Origin: an uncultured Paracoccaceae bacterium
GTDB lineage: Bacteria; Pseudomonadota; Alphaproteobacteria; Rhodobacterales; Rhodobacteraceae
NCBI GenBank assembly: GCA_947497985.1
Contig: CANMIX010000004.1
Location: 1 to 64,000 of the forward strand
Length of the DNA stretch: 64,000 nucleotides
Direction: 5' to 3'
This document shows positions 1 to 8,119 of the stretch, piece by piece (within the stretch, counting starts at the first letter, position 1; the number at the start of each line of letters is the position of its first letter). The translations under genes were made by a program, and so were the position numbers. Below the pieces are notes generated by a model. The model did not search any database, had not been told where the DNA came from, and was given only the letters and a program-made list of their open reading frames with translations.

Positions 1-170
<170 letters not shown>

Positions 171-174
171 CCGG

Positions 175-199
175 TCGCTTTGGGCAAAGCCCAAAGCGA
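175..199. repeat. perfect hairpin, 11-bp stem and 3-nt loop
   Basis: TCGCTTTGGGC and its exact reverse complement are separated by AAA. No T run follows on the plus strand, so it is not an obvious intrinsic terminator for anything visible. Its position at the edge of the homopolymer block suggests it marks where reliable sequence begins. It could also be the end of a gene lying outside the window. Confidence 0.6.
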
Positions 200-265
200 A
201 ACACCTCACACATTGCGACCAAGGAAAACTGAAACCTATTGAGGGGAAACAACAATAATCGACAC

Positions 266-279
266 TTTGATCCATCAAA
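266..279. promoter_or_regulatory. palindrome upstream of cysE, candidate operator
   Basis: TTTGAT-CC-ATCAAA is a 6-2-6 inverted repeat about 87 bases before the chosen cysE start. It resembles an Fnr/Crp-type site but the spacer is 2 bases, not the 4 of TTGAT-N4-ATCAA, so no known family is assigned. The rest of 200-365 holds no gene that I can support. Confidence 0.3.
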
Positions 280-365
280 ATGTGAAATAGATCGCATCAC
301 GGGATTGCGTTTGGTAGTATTCGGGTTAGATCGCTAGCATGAGCGCATCAGCAGGAGAGCCAGAG

Positions 366-1184
366 ATGTCCCAAACGCGCACCGCCCTGAGCACTGTTGA
401 TCCCGTATGGGATCAGATCACAGCCGAGGCCGAGGAAGCCGTTCGCAAGCAGCCTTTGATGGGCGGCTTGATCCACGCCTGTATCCTGCACCACCCGACA
501 TTGGACAAGGCGCTGTCCTATCGGATCTCTGCCAAGCTGTGCTCCAATGAGATGTCGATGGTCATCCTGCGCGAGATTGTCGATCAGGCCTACCGCGATG
601 AGCCTGCGTTGGTCGAAGCCGCCCGTGCGGATCTGAGCGCGGTTTATGAACGCGACCCGGCGTGTCATCGTCTGCTACAGCCGGTCCTCTATTTCAAAGG
701 CTACCAAGCGGTTCAGGCCTACCGAGTGGCGCATCATCTGTGGGTCAAGGGCGACTATGATCTGTCCTATTTCTTCCAAATGCGGATTTCGGAAATCTTT
801 GGCGTCGACATCCACCCGGCTGCCAAAATTGGCCGCGGCATTATGATCGACCACGCCCATTCCATCGTCATTGGCGAGACCGCAATTGTCGGCGACAATG
901 TGTCGATGCTGCATTCGGTGACCCTAGGCGGCACCGGCAAAGAAGAAGAAGACCGTCACCCCAAAATCGGCGACGGAGTGTTGATCGGTGCGGGGGCAAA
1001 AGTGCTCGGCAATATCAAGGTGGGCCATTGCTCGCGGATTGCTGCGGGTTCTGTGGTTTTGTCTGAGGTGCCTGAATGCAAAACCGTGGCCGGTGTTCCG
1101 GCCAAGATCGTGGGTGAGGCGGGATGCAGCCAACCGGCGGTCAGCATGAACCATGTTGTCAGCTCTGATTGCACCGGTGGCTGA
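366..1184 (+). CDS. cysE: serine O-acetyltransferase CysE
   Basis: Transfers acetyl from acetyl-CoA to L-serine, giving O-acetylserine, the carbon acceptor in cysteine synthesis; cytosolic. The 272-residue product has the usual CysE plan: an alpha-helical N-terminal half, then a left-handed beta-helix of hexapeptide repeats from about residue 150 (IHPAAKIGRGIMIDH onward). The catalytic Asp-His pair is visible as D162-H163. The helix repeats ISEIFGVDIHP, VIGETAIVGDNV and VLGNIKVGHCSRIAAGSVV are intact, and the length matches the family. An in-frame ATG at 339 exists, but AGGAGA at 353-358 sits 7 bases before the ATG at 366, so that start is chosen. The gene is convergent with a chemoreceptor gene across a shared terminator. 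Confidence 0.95.
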   Translation: MSQTRTALSTVDPVWDQITAEAEEAVRKQPLMGGLIHACILHHPTLDKALSYRISAKLCSNEMSMVILREIVDQAYRDEPALVEAARADLSAVYERDPACHRLLQPVLYFKGYQAVQAYRVAHHLWVKGDYDLSYFFQMRISEIFGVDIHPAAKIGRGIMIDHAHSIVIGETAIVGDNVSMLHSVTLGGTGKEEEDRHPKIGDGVLIGAGAKVLGNIKVGHCSRIAAGSVVLSEVPECKTVAGVPAKIVGEAGCSQPAVSMNHVVSSDCTGG

Positions 1185-1220
1185 ATGCCCCCCATACCAC
1201 GCACCAAGTGTGAAACAAAA

Positions 1221-1251
1221 AAGCCTCGCTGATGCGCGGGGCTTTTCTTTT
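1221..1251 (+). terminator. bidirectional intrinsic terminator, cysE / chemoreceptor
   Basis: AAGCCTCGC and GCGGGGCTT form a 9-bp stem (one G-T pair) around a 6-base loop, followed by TTCTTTT. On the opposite strand the preceding run of A gives a T tract too, so it can serve both convergent genes. Confidence 0.75.
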
Positions 1252-1276
1252 GTGGCAGTGCTCTGAGTTCCAGTGG

Positions 1277-3007
1277 CTAGGCCGCGCGGTCCTCGAGAAG
1301 CAGCGGCTGGTCGTCCGGCAGATGAAACGCTCCGGCTAGCGCGTCAAGGCGGGCGGCCTCTGTGCGCAGAACCTCAACCGATTGGGTGTTGAGGGCGACG
1401 ATCTCATCATTTTGCTGGGTGAGCGCGCCCAGCTCGTTGAGGCGACCGGAGAGATCCTGCAACGCGGCGCTGTCGTTTACAAACCCATCCGCCGAGGTGC
1501 TGACACGTTCGGAAATCTCGCTCATCCTTGTAATGATATGCTGCAGGACAGCGCCGGTGTTGTTGACCTCGCTCACACCGTTTTCGATATGGGCGGTGGC
1601 ATCGGTGATCAGCGTCTTGATCTCGGTTGCCGCGTGGGAGGTTCGCATGGCCAGTGCCCGTACCTCTGAGGCGACCACCGCAAAACCTGCGCCAGCTTCG
1701 CCTGCGCGCGCGGCCTCGACGCCTGCGTTCAGCGCCAGAAGGTTGGTCTGAAACGCGATATCATCAATGGTGCCGATGATGGTTGCGATCTGGCTGGCGC
1801 TGTTTTCGATGCTTTCCATCGCGGTGACCGCATGTTCGACCACGGCTGCGTTGCTTTGGGCTTCATGCACGGCTTCGCCGACGATGCCATTGACGTCGCG
1901 GGCACCGTCAACCGCGCTGGCCACGGATTGGGTCAGCTCTCCCATGCCATTGGCAATATCACCCAGCGTGTCGGATTGGGTGTGAATGCGAGACGACAGA
2001 TCGCCAGAGCCTTGGCGGATCTCTGTTGTCTGGTTGAGGATGCCAGAGGCGGTGCCCAGCACCTGGGTCATCATCTGACCAATGGCCGCAAGCGCAGAGT
2101 TGAAGTCCTCACGCAGGGGTTCATAGGCATCTGACAGGGGCTGATCCATGCGATAGGCGAGATCCTGACTGGCCAGCGCGGCCAGACCCTGGCGCAGCTC
2201 TTCCACGGCTTTGCTTTGCTGGCTTTGCTCGGCGCTGCGGGCGCGGGCGGCGTCCTGACCCTGACGTAATGTGACCTGCAGGCTTTGGACCCGGTGGGCG
2301 ATCTCTCCCAATTCGTCCTTGCGATTGCTGGCGGCCAATTGCGTGTTGTAATTGCCATCGGTGATGGCGCGCAGGCATTGGCCGATTTCCTGCAACGGGC
2401 GCCCCAGAAGGCGGCGCAGCAGCAGGAAACATACGATACAAGAGGTGATCAGCAGGCTGATGCCGATCAACGTCTCAACGATCAGGCCTTTTTTGAGGGC
2501 TGCAAAGGTCGCCGCCGGGTCCCAGATCATGACCAATGTTCCGCGCAGCGCGCCTTTTTTGGACAGGATCGGAAAGACCATGCGAAACCCATCCTCCGAT
2601 ATCCACGGCTGCAGATCGGTGGCAACCTGCAGTTCCATCGCCTCAATCTCGGCAAGGTCGAACTGGCTGTTGTCGCCTTTCTCGCTCATCACCACACCAT
2701 TGGATTTGGTGACACGAGCGTATTTAAAGCTTTTGCCGGCCCGTTCGATCACATAGTCGACCCGGTCATCCACCGTGCCGGAAAAGCCCAGTTGCACCGG
2801 TTGGGCCACTTCTTTTGCCACCATTTGGGTGAGTTCACGTTCCATATCGCGGGTGGCGGTCATCGATATGCGGATCATTTCCATTTCTGCAAATATAGCT
2901 ACGGGGACTGCAACTATGATTGAAAAGGTTGAGACAAGGAGTGCGATGCGAAAATTCATCGACTGGAAAAAACGGTGACGTTTAAAGAGGGGGGATTTCG
3001 GTTTCAT
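1277..3007 (-). CDS. methyl-accepting chemotaxis protein
   Basis: Transmembrane chemoreceptor that controls CheA kinase activity. The 576-residue product has a membrane segment at about residues 21-40, a periplasmic sensor of about 135 residues, a second membrane segment at about 175-198, a HAMP linker to about 250 and a cytoplasmic signalling coiled coil. The conserved hairpin tip is clear near residues 405-440 (DDIAFQTNLLALNAGVEAAR, then AGEAGAGFAVVASEVR). There is no C-terminal CheR-tethering pentapeptide of the NWETF type. The periplasmic domain is in the size range of a single Cache domain, but I cannot identify its ligand. The gene stands alone; no che genes are nearby. Confidence 0.92.
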   Translation of the reverse strand: MKPKSPLFKRHRFFQSMNFRIALLVSTFSIIVAVPVAIFAEMEMIRISMTATRDMERELTQMVAKEVAQPVQLGFSGTVDDRVDYVIERAGKSFKYARVTKSNGVVMSEKGDNSQFDLAEIEAMELQVATDLQPWISEDGFRMVFPILSKKGALRGTLVMIWDPAATFAALKKGLIVETLIGISLLITSCIVCFLLLRRLLGRPLQEIGQCLRAITDGNYNTQLAASNRKDELGEIAHRVQSLQVTLRQGQDAARARSAEQSQQSKAVEELRQGLAALASQDLAYRMDQPLSDAYEPLREDFNSALAAIGQMMTQVLGTASGILNQTTEIRQGSGDLSSRIHTQSDTLGDIANGMGELTQSVASAVDGARDVNGIVGEAVHEAQSNAAVVEHAVTAMESIENSASQIATIIGTIDDIAFQTNLLALNAGVEAARAGEAGAGFAVVASEVRALAMRTSHAATEIKTLITDATAHIENGVSEVNNTGAVLQHIITRMSEISERVSTSADGFVNDSAALQDLSGRLNELGALTQQNDEIVALNTQSVEVLRTEAARLDALAGAFHLPDDQPLLLEDRAA

Positions 3008-3185
3008 GTCGCGCCTGCTGTGTTTCGGTTCCCGCGCCCCTTATAAAATTGAGATATTTGAGAGTTCCTAAACGCTAAAATCAAAAAACTATTCAATTTG
3101 AGCAGGTTGTCATGGCGCTGTTACATAGGCGTTTCGGTTTGAGGAGATATGTGGGGGAAACCAAGAAAATCAAACATTGATCCAC

Positions 3186-3211
3186 AAAAAAGGCCGGGCA
3201 TTGCCCGGCCT
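3186..3211 (-). terminator. intrinsic terminator of the pdh operon
   Basis: Read on the minus strand, AGGCCGGGC / GCCCGGCCT forms a 9-bp GC-rich stem with a 3-base loop, followed by TTTTTTGTGG. It lies about 45 bases after the pdhC stop. Confidence 0.85.
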
Positions 3212-3254
3212 AGATTTCACAAATTGGAATATTTACGCGTGTTTTGTACGTGGC

Positions 3255-4559
3255 TTACGCCAGCATAACCATCGGATTCTCGAGATTGTCGACAATCGCC
3301 TTAAGCAGATTTGCACCCACGGCGCCGTCGATCACCCGGTGATCCACGGACATTGTGACGCTCATCACGGTGGCAACAGCCAATTCGCCATCTGCGCCCA
3401 CAACCGGTTTTTTGACGCCTGCGCCAACAGCCAGGATACCTGCGTGCGGCGGGTTTACGATGGCGTCGAAGTTGTCGATGCCGAACATGCCGAGGTTGGA
3501 GATCGCGAAGGAGCCGCCTTGGTATTCATGCGGTGCAAGCTTACGCTCACGGGCACGTTTGGCGAGGTCTTTCATCTCAACCGACAGAGCGGAGAGCGAC
3601 TTCATGTCGGCGTCTTGCAGAACCGGGGTGAACAGGCCACCTTCGATGGCAACCGCAACAGCAACATCCGACGGCTTCAGCTGCAGCACACGGTCACCCG
3701 CCCAAACAGCGTTGGCTTCTGGAACCGCTTGCAGTGCATTTGCCAGCGCTTTGATGATGAAGTCGTTGACCGAGAGTTTCACACCACGACCTTCGAGCTG
3801 TTTGTTCAGCTGTGCGCGGAACTTGAGCAGCGCATCCAGTTGGATGTCACGGCGCAGGTAGAAGTGCGGGATGGTCTGTTTGGCTTCCGACAGGCGGGCT
3901 GCGATGGTCTTGCGCATACCGTCGAGCTTGACCTCTTCGTAGTCGCGCTCTGCGTACATCTTGGCAACCACATCGGCCGAAGGACCAGCAGGTGCCGCAG
4001 CGGCAGGTGCCGGAGCAGCGGCTGCAGGTGCAGCAGCCGGTTTCGGCGCAGCGGTTGCGTTTTCGACGTCCGCCTTGACGATACGACCACGCGGGCCGGA
4101 GCCTGTGATGGTGGTGAGGTCGAGACCTTTGTCAGCCGCGATGCGACGCGCCAGAGGCGACGCAAAGATGCGTGTGCCATCCGCCGCTGCAGGTGCAGCT
4201 GGGGCAGGGGTTGCTGCTGCCGGGGCGGCGGCTTTCTCGGCGGCAGCAGGTGCCTCCTCGGCAGCCGCTGCGGCAGGGGCCGCGGTTCCGGCTGCGGCGA
4301 TGTCGTCTGCGGTTTCACCGTCTTCCAGAAGGACTGCGATCAGGGTGTTCACTTTCACCCCTTCCGAGCCTTCCGCGACGAGGATCTTGCCAACAGTGCC
4401 TTCGTCCACGGCTTCGAATTCCATGGTGGCCTTGTCGGTTTCAATCTCGGCAATCAGGTCGCCGGAGGCGACAGTGTCGCCTTCCTTTACGAGCCATTTT
4501 GCCAGGGTGCCTTCTTCCATAGTTGGAGAGAGGGCGGGCATGAGGACTTCAATAGGCAT
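3255..4559 (-). CDS. pdhC: pyruvate dehydrogenase E2, dihydrolipoamide acetyltransferase
   Basis: Core subunit of the pyruvate dehydrogenase complex: takes the acetyl group from E1 on its lipoyl arm and passes it to CoA. The 434-residue product has one N-terminal lipoyl domain with the modified lysine at K43 ([11 protein letters not shown]), an Ala/Pro-rich flexible linker, an E1/E3-binding domain at about 130-165 ([28 protein letters not shown]) and a C-terminal catalytic domain with the active-site motif DHRVIDG at 406-412. It is the last gene of pdhA-pdhB-small ORF-pdhC, and its ATG directly abuts the TAA of the small ORF, which points to translational coupling. Branched-chain or 2-oxoglutarate E2s share the fold, but the context with pdhA and pdhB supports pyruvate. 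Confidence 0.95.
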   Translation of the reverse strand: MPIEVLMPALSPTMEEGTLAKWLVKEGDTVASGDLIAEIETDKATMEFEAVDEGTVGKILVAEGSEGVKVNTLIAVLLEDGETADDIAAAGTAAPAAAAAEEAPAAAEKAAAPAAATPAPAAPAAADGTRIFASPLARRIAADKGLDLTTITGSGPRGRIVKADVENATAAPKPAAAPAAAAPAPAAAAPAGPSADVVAKMYAERDYEEVKLDGMRKTIAARLSEAKQTIPHFYLRRDIQLDALLKFRAQLNKQLEGRGVKLSVNDFIIKALANALQAVPEANAVWAGDRVLQLKPSDVAVAVAIEGGLFTPVLQDADMKSLSALSVEMKDLAKRARERKLAPHEYQGGSFAISNLGMFGIDNFDAIVNPPHAGILAVGAGVKKPVVGADGELAVATVMSVTMSVDHRVIDGAVGANLLKAIVDNLENPMVMLA

Positions 4560-4718
4560 TTAATTTTCTCCCTCTTCGGAGCAGCGAGCAGCCTGTTTCT
4601 CTAGGTCCGAGATGTATGAATTCATCATCGCGCCGTGCATCGCGTCTTTGACCTCTGCTGATGCAAAGCCAACCCCGAACACACAAGGAACCAAGAGAAA
4701 CAGCCAACGCTTTTTCAT
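4560..4718 (-). CDS. small secreted protein inside the pdh operon
   Basis: A 52-codon frame starting ATG at 4718 and ending TAA at 4560, filling the space between pdhB and pdhC. The product begins MKKRWLFLLVPCVFGVGFASA, typical of a Sec signal peptide: two lysines, a hydrophobic core and an Ala-x-Ala-like site before EVKDA. The predicted mature part is about 31 residues, charged, with one cysteine. The pdhB stop is 6 bases upstream and the pdhC ATG follows the TAA with no gap, so it looks co-translated. A lipobox is not present (Pro precedes the Cys of the core). I do not recognise the family, and an exported peptide has no obvious job beside a cytosolic complex. It could be a translational-coupling leader for pdhC. 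Confidence 0.6.
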   Translation of the reverse strand: MKKRWLFLLVPCVFGVGFASAEVKDAMHGAMMNSYISDLEKQAARCSEEGEN

Positions 4719-4724
4719 AGAGCT

Positions 4725-6101
4725 TTACCGATAGGTGACTTGTTTCACGGCTGCGACCACTTCGTCTGTGGTGATCAGCGCGTGTTTTTCGAGGTTCGCG
4801 GCATAGGGCATCGGAACGTCCTTGCCGGTGCAGGTCACAACCGGAGCGTCCAGATAGTCAAACGCCTGTTGCATCACTTCCGACGCGATATAGGAGCCGA
4901 CGGAACCTTGTGGCCAGCCTTCTTCGACGGTGACAAGACGGTTGGTTTTCTTGACTGATTGGATCACGGTGGGCAGATCCATGGGACGCAGGGTCCGCAG
5001 ATCGATCACCTCAGCCGAGATACCGTCTTCGGCCAGCTTGTCCGCCGCTTCCAGCGCATAGGTCATGCCGATGCCAAAGGAGACGATGGTTACGTCGGTG
5101 CCTTCACGCCAGATGCGGGCCTTGCCGAATGGAATGGTGAAATCATCCAGTTTCGGCACGTCAAAGGACTTACCATAGAGGATCTCGTTTTCCAGGAAGA
5201 TCACCGGGTTGTTGTCGCGGATTGCGGTCTTCATCAGACCTTTGGCATCCGCGGCAGAGTAGGGCATCACAACTTTGAGGCCGGGGATCTGCATGTACCA
5301 GGCGGCGTAGTCCTGCGAGTGCTGTGCGGCCACCCGGGCTGCGGCACCGTTTGGACCACGGAAGACCATGGGCGCACCCATCTGACCGCCGGACATATAC
5401 AATGTCTTGGCAGCAGAGTTGATCAGGTGGTCGATCGCCTGCATCGCAAAGTTGAAGGTCATGAATTCAACGATGGGGCGCAGACCACCAAAGGCCGCCC
5501 CGGTCGCGATACCGGCAAAGCCGTGCTCGGTGATCGGAGTGTCGATGACGCGTTTGGGGCCGAACTCGTCCAGCATGCCTTGCGAGATCTTATAGGCACC
5601 CTGATATTCGGCGACTTCTTCGCCCATCAGGAAGACATCTTCGTTGCCGCGCATCTCTTCGGCCATCGCGTCGCGCAATGCTTCGCGGACGGTCGTGCTG
5701 ACCATCTCAGTGCCTTCGGGATAGTCGGGTGTCAGCTCAACCACTGCAACCGGAGCCGCGGCAGCAGCGACAGGCGCTGCGGGCGCCGTAGGTGCCTCTG
5801 CGACTGGTGCTTCGACGCTCGCCGCAGGTGCCGACACCACTGAGGCGTCGTAGGTTTCGCCTTCTTCGACCAGCACTGCGATGGGCGTGTTTACTTTTAC
5901 GCCTTCAGAACCTTCCGCGATCAGGATGGCGCCAACAACACCTTCGTCGACCGCTTCGAATTCCATCGTTGCTTTGTCAGTTTCAATTTCCGCCATGACG
6001 TCGCCGGAGTTAACGGTGTCGCCTTCTTTCACCAGCCATTTGGCCAATGTGCCCTCTTCCATCGTGGGCGACAGGGCGGGCATCAGGATTTCAGTTGCCA
6101 T
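4725..6101 (-). CDS. pdhB: pyruvate dehydrogenase E1 beta with lipoyl domain
   Basis: Beta subunit of the thiamine-diphosphate-dependent E1 that decarboxylates pyruvate and acetylates lipoyl groups. The 458-residue product opens with a complete lipoyl domain (K43 in [11 protein letters not shown], nearly identical to that of the E2), then an Ala/Pro/Val linker (about 80-125), then the transketolase-like pyrimidine-binding and C-terminal domains. A lipoyl-E1-beta fusion is typical of alphaproteobacteria. The frame is open further upstream, but the ATG at 6101 follows GAGGAGA by 8 bases and starts the lipoyl domain ([10 protein letters not shown]), so it is chosen. The pdhA stop overlaps this ribosome site, so the two are coupled. 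Confidence 0.95.
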   Translation of the reverse strand: MATEILMPALSPTMEEGTLAKWLVKEGDTVNSGDVMAEIETDKATMEFEAVDEGVVGAILIAEGSEGVKVNTPIAVLVEEGETYDASVVSAPAASVEAPVAEAPTAPAAPVAAAAAPVAVVELTPDYPEGTEMVSTTVREALRDAMAEEMRGNEDVFLMGEEVAEYQGAYKISQGMLDEFGPKRVIDTPITEHGFAGIATGAAFGGLRPIVEFMTFNFAMQAIDHLINSAAKTLYMSGGQMGAPMVFRGPNGAAARVAAQHSQDYAAWYMQIPGLKVVMPYSAADAKGLMKTAIRDNNPVIFLENEILYGKSFDVPKLDDFTIPFGKARIWREGTDVTIVSFGIGMTYALEAADKLAEDGISAEVIDLRTLRPMDLPTVIQSVKKTNRLVTVEEGWPQGSVGSYIASEVMQQAFDYLDAPVVTCTGKDVPMPYAANLEKHALITTDEVVAAVKQVTYR

Positions 6102-6115
6102 GTCTTGTTCTCTCC

Positions 6116-7105
6116 TCAGGCGTAGATGTCGGTCCACAGTTCTTCCAGAGCCGGTTCAGGGCTCTCTTTGGAAAAATCTGCCGCCTGGTTGACGATGTCT
6201 TTGATTTCTTTGTCGATCGCTTTCAGATCGTCCTCGGACGCGTGTTTGCCGGTCAACAGCATGTCGCGCACTTGTTCGATCGGGTCACGTTCAGAACGCA
6301 TCTTCTGCACTTCTTCGCGGGTCCGGTACTTTGCCGGATCCGACATGGAGTGGCCGCGATAGCGATAGGTGTTCACCTCAAGGATATAAGGCCCTTTGCC
6401 CGCGCGGCAGTGTGCCACGGCGCGCTCGCCGGCTTCCTTGACGGTCAGAACGTTCATACCGTCCACTTCTTCGCCTGCGATGCCATATGCAGCGCCGCGC
6501 TCCCACAGGGAGGGGGATTTGGTCGAACGCTGAACGGAGGTGCCCATGGCGTATTGGTTGTTCTCGATCACAAAGACAACCGGCAGCTCCCAGAGCTGTG
6601 CCATGTTATATGTCTCATAGACCTGGCCTTGGTTTGCAGCGCCATCACCAAAATAGGTGAAGGTCACGCGACCGTTGCCTTTGTATTTGTCGGCAAAAGC
6701 CAGACCAGCACCCAGAGGCACCTGCGCGCCAACGATGCCGTGGCCACCATAGAAATGCTTCTCTTTCGAGAACATATGCATGGAGCCGCCTTTACCTTTG
6801 GACAGACCACCTTCGCGGCCGGTCAGCTCGGCCATAACGCCGCCGGGTTCCATGCCACAGGCCAGCATATGGCCGTGATCGCGGTAAGAGGTAATCCGCT
6901 TATCGCCTTCTTCTGCTGCAGCTTCGAGACCAACAACAACGGCTTCTTGGCCGATGTAGAGGTGACAGAAACCACCGATCAGACCCATGCCGTAAAGCTG
7001 TCCGGCCTTTTCTTCGAATCGGCGGATCAACAGCATTTCGCGATAATAGGTTTTCAATTCGTCAGCGGAGACGTTTGATTTCGCTGTGGATTTTCTTGCG
7101 GCCAT
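6116..7105 (-). CDS. pdhA: pyruvate dehydrogenase E1 alpha
   Basis: Alpha subunit of E1. It binds thiamine diphosphate and Mg2+ through the GDG-x(25-30)-N motif, seen as [12 protein letters not shown] followed by [11 protein letters not shown]. The Arg/Ser-rich loop [16 protein letters not shown] is the region that becomes ordered on cofactor binding. The 329-residue length fits bacterial E1 alpha of the two-subunit type. It is first in the operon pdhA-pdhB-small ORF-pdhC; an AGGGGGAG ribosome site precedes the ATG at 7105. The leader carries an 18-bp palindrome 27 bases upstream of the start that also occurs before the lpd (E3) gene. Confidence 0.95.
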   Translation of the reverse strand: MAARKSTAKSNVSADELKTYYREMLLIRRFEEKAGQLYGMGLIGGFCHLYIGQEAVVVGLEAAAEEGDKRITSYRDHGHMLACGMEPGGVMAELTGREGGLSKGKGGSMHMFSKEKHFYGGHGIVGAQVPLGAGLAFADKYKGNGRVTFTYFGDGAANQGQVYETYNMAQLWELPVVFVIENNQYAMGTSVQRSTKSPSLWERGAAYGIAGEEVDGMNVLTVKEAGERAVAHCRAGKGPYILEVNTYRYRGHSMSDPAKYRTREEVQKMRSERDPIEQVRDMLLTGKHASEDDLKAIDKEIKDIVNQAADFSKESPEPALEELWTDIYA

Positions 7106-7132
7106 GGTGGCGGGCTCCCCCTTTTGGCAAGA

Positions 7133-7150
7133 TAGTTTAGTGTTAAACTA
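7133..7150. promoter_or_regulatory. 18-bp palindromic operator upstream of pdhA
   Basis: TAGTTTA-GTGT-TAAACTA, a perfect 7-4-7 inverted repeat starting 27 bases before the pdhA ATG. The same arms with spacer ATGG occur 34 bases before the lpd gene at 30792-30809. Two identical 14-base arm sets before genes of the same complex are unlikely by chance. Its closeness to the start suggests repression. The regulator is not in the window and I cannot name it. Confidence 0.7.
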
Positions 7151-7481
7151 ACTGATAAAGCATTTTTCTTGCTGAGGCGAGCGCTAAGTTATCGCAATTC
7201 AGGGTTGTGCTGTTTGCGCCAAGTTGGAAGGCAGTCGCCTATCAATATCAAAGGCTTAACCCTGTGCAACAAAATGCCGCTGCCGCAGTGCAGGCGTTTT
7301 CAGCCTGTCTTTGCGTGTTTGACGAAGATGCGTGAAGAAACCGATAAGACCGAAAGTGCGGTTTTCTGCACAGGATTTGCCGTGCGGATGAAGCACCATC
7401 CAACAGCTTCAAGGGCGGCCGCCAGCAGCGCCCTTGGTCACACCAAAGTCGATCGTGATTGACGTTAAAAAGAGAGGCGTG
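7151..7481. other. intergenic region between pdhA and ftsB
   Basis: No supported gene. A 97-codon frame at 7169-7462 (+) has no family features and overlaps the pdh promoter region. At 7186-7199 there is AAGTTATCGCAATT, which matches 10 of 12 central bases of a LacI-type site found between gap and the DUF808 gene (TGTTATCGCAAC as read on the minus strand of 55201-55214). It could be a second control element of the pdh operon. Confidence 0.5.
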
Positions 7482-7781
7482 TCAGCGAATGACCAACTCG
7501 TCCGAGCGCACCACGCCCAGTACAGATCGTGCCTGTTCATCAAGGAGGTCCAGATCCAGATAATCATCCGACAACCGACGGGTCAGATTTTCCATCTGTC
7601 GGATCTCGGCCGTCAATCGGCTGAGGTCGGCATGCAATGAGGTGCTCTCCGCTTCGATCTCAACCCGGCGGAACAGGCCAAAATCACCCTGAATTGCCGC
7701 AAAGGTGAAATAAGCGCTGAGGCCAAAGGCCACCGCAAAGAAGAAAAATACACCCAAATTGGGACGGTTCATGCGTGTCAC
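7482..7781 (-). CDS. ftsB: septum formation initiator FtsB/DivIC family
   Basis: Small bitopic division protein that, with FtsL and FtsQ, helps activate septal peptidoglycan synthesis. The 99-residue product has a short cytoplasmic N-terminus, one membrane helix at about 11-30 (GVFFFFAVAFGLSAYFTFAA), then a periplasmic coiled coil (about 38-75) and a conserved C-terminal segment DLLDEQARSVLG. Length and layout are typical. The GTG at 7781 gives MTRMNRP; the ATG at 7772 is an equally possible start, and neither has a strong ribosome site. It lies immediately upstream of pdhA on the same strand, an arrangement familiar from alphaproteobacteria, but the 376-base gap and the operator suggest pdhA has its own promoter. 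Confidence 0.85.
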   Translation of the reverse strand: MTRMNRPNLGVFFFFAVAFGLSAYFTFAAIQGDFGLFRRVEIEAESTSLHADLSRLTAEIRQMENLTRRLSDDYLDLDLLDEQARSVLGVVRSDELVIR

Positions 7782-8119
7782 GTTGGATCGCCTGTCTGTC
7801 TGCTCGGGCCAATTCCGCCATTACTGCTCGGCGAATTAACCTGTGTTAACGTTGTGTTATTGCGCCGTTTTCCGGCGTCTATGCGAACTATGACACAGGG
7901 TAGGGTGTTTGTGAAACGCTATTTTGGGCGCTTGGTCGTTTCCCGCAGGCTGACTGGGCTACAACTGTAGAACTCCCGAAAACGCATGGCACATTTTCGG
8001 GAACTGAAGGCTGCATTTGGGCGGGCTTTGTCTTACCCTTGGCCAAACGATGCGATGCTATCTGGTTGTGCCGGCCGTTTAGGCCGGTTTGCTGATTTGG
8101 ATGGGGATGTGGGCATGGG
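7782..8119. other. intergenic region upstream of ftsB
   Basis: No supported gene. It holds TTAAC-CTGT-GTTAA at 7836-7849, a 5-4-5 inverted repeat about 55-67 bases before ftsB that may be an operator or overlap the promoter. A CCGGCC-GTTTA-GGCCGG hairpin lies at 8071-8087; it has a short T tract only on the plus strand, so it is a poor terminator for the minus-strand gene before it. Confidence 0.4.

Noticed and set aside
266-279. Fnr box before cysE
   Set aside because: The spacer is 2 bases where Fnr sites need 4, so it is listed only as an unassigned palindrome.
3177-4604. 475-codon open frame on the plus strand
   Set aside because: It is antisense to pdhC, His/Cys/Arg-rich with no family motif; a codon-bias shadow of the real gene.
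7169-7462. 97-codon frame between ftsB and pdhA
   Set aside because: No family features, no ribosome site, and it covers the pdh promoter region.
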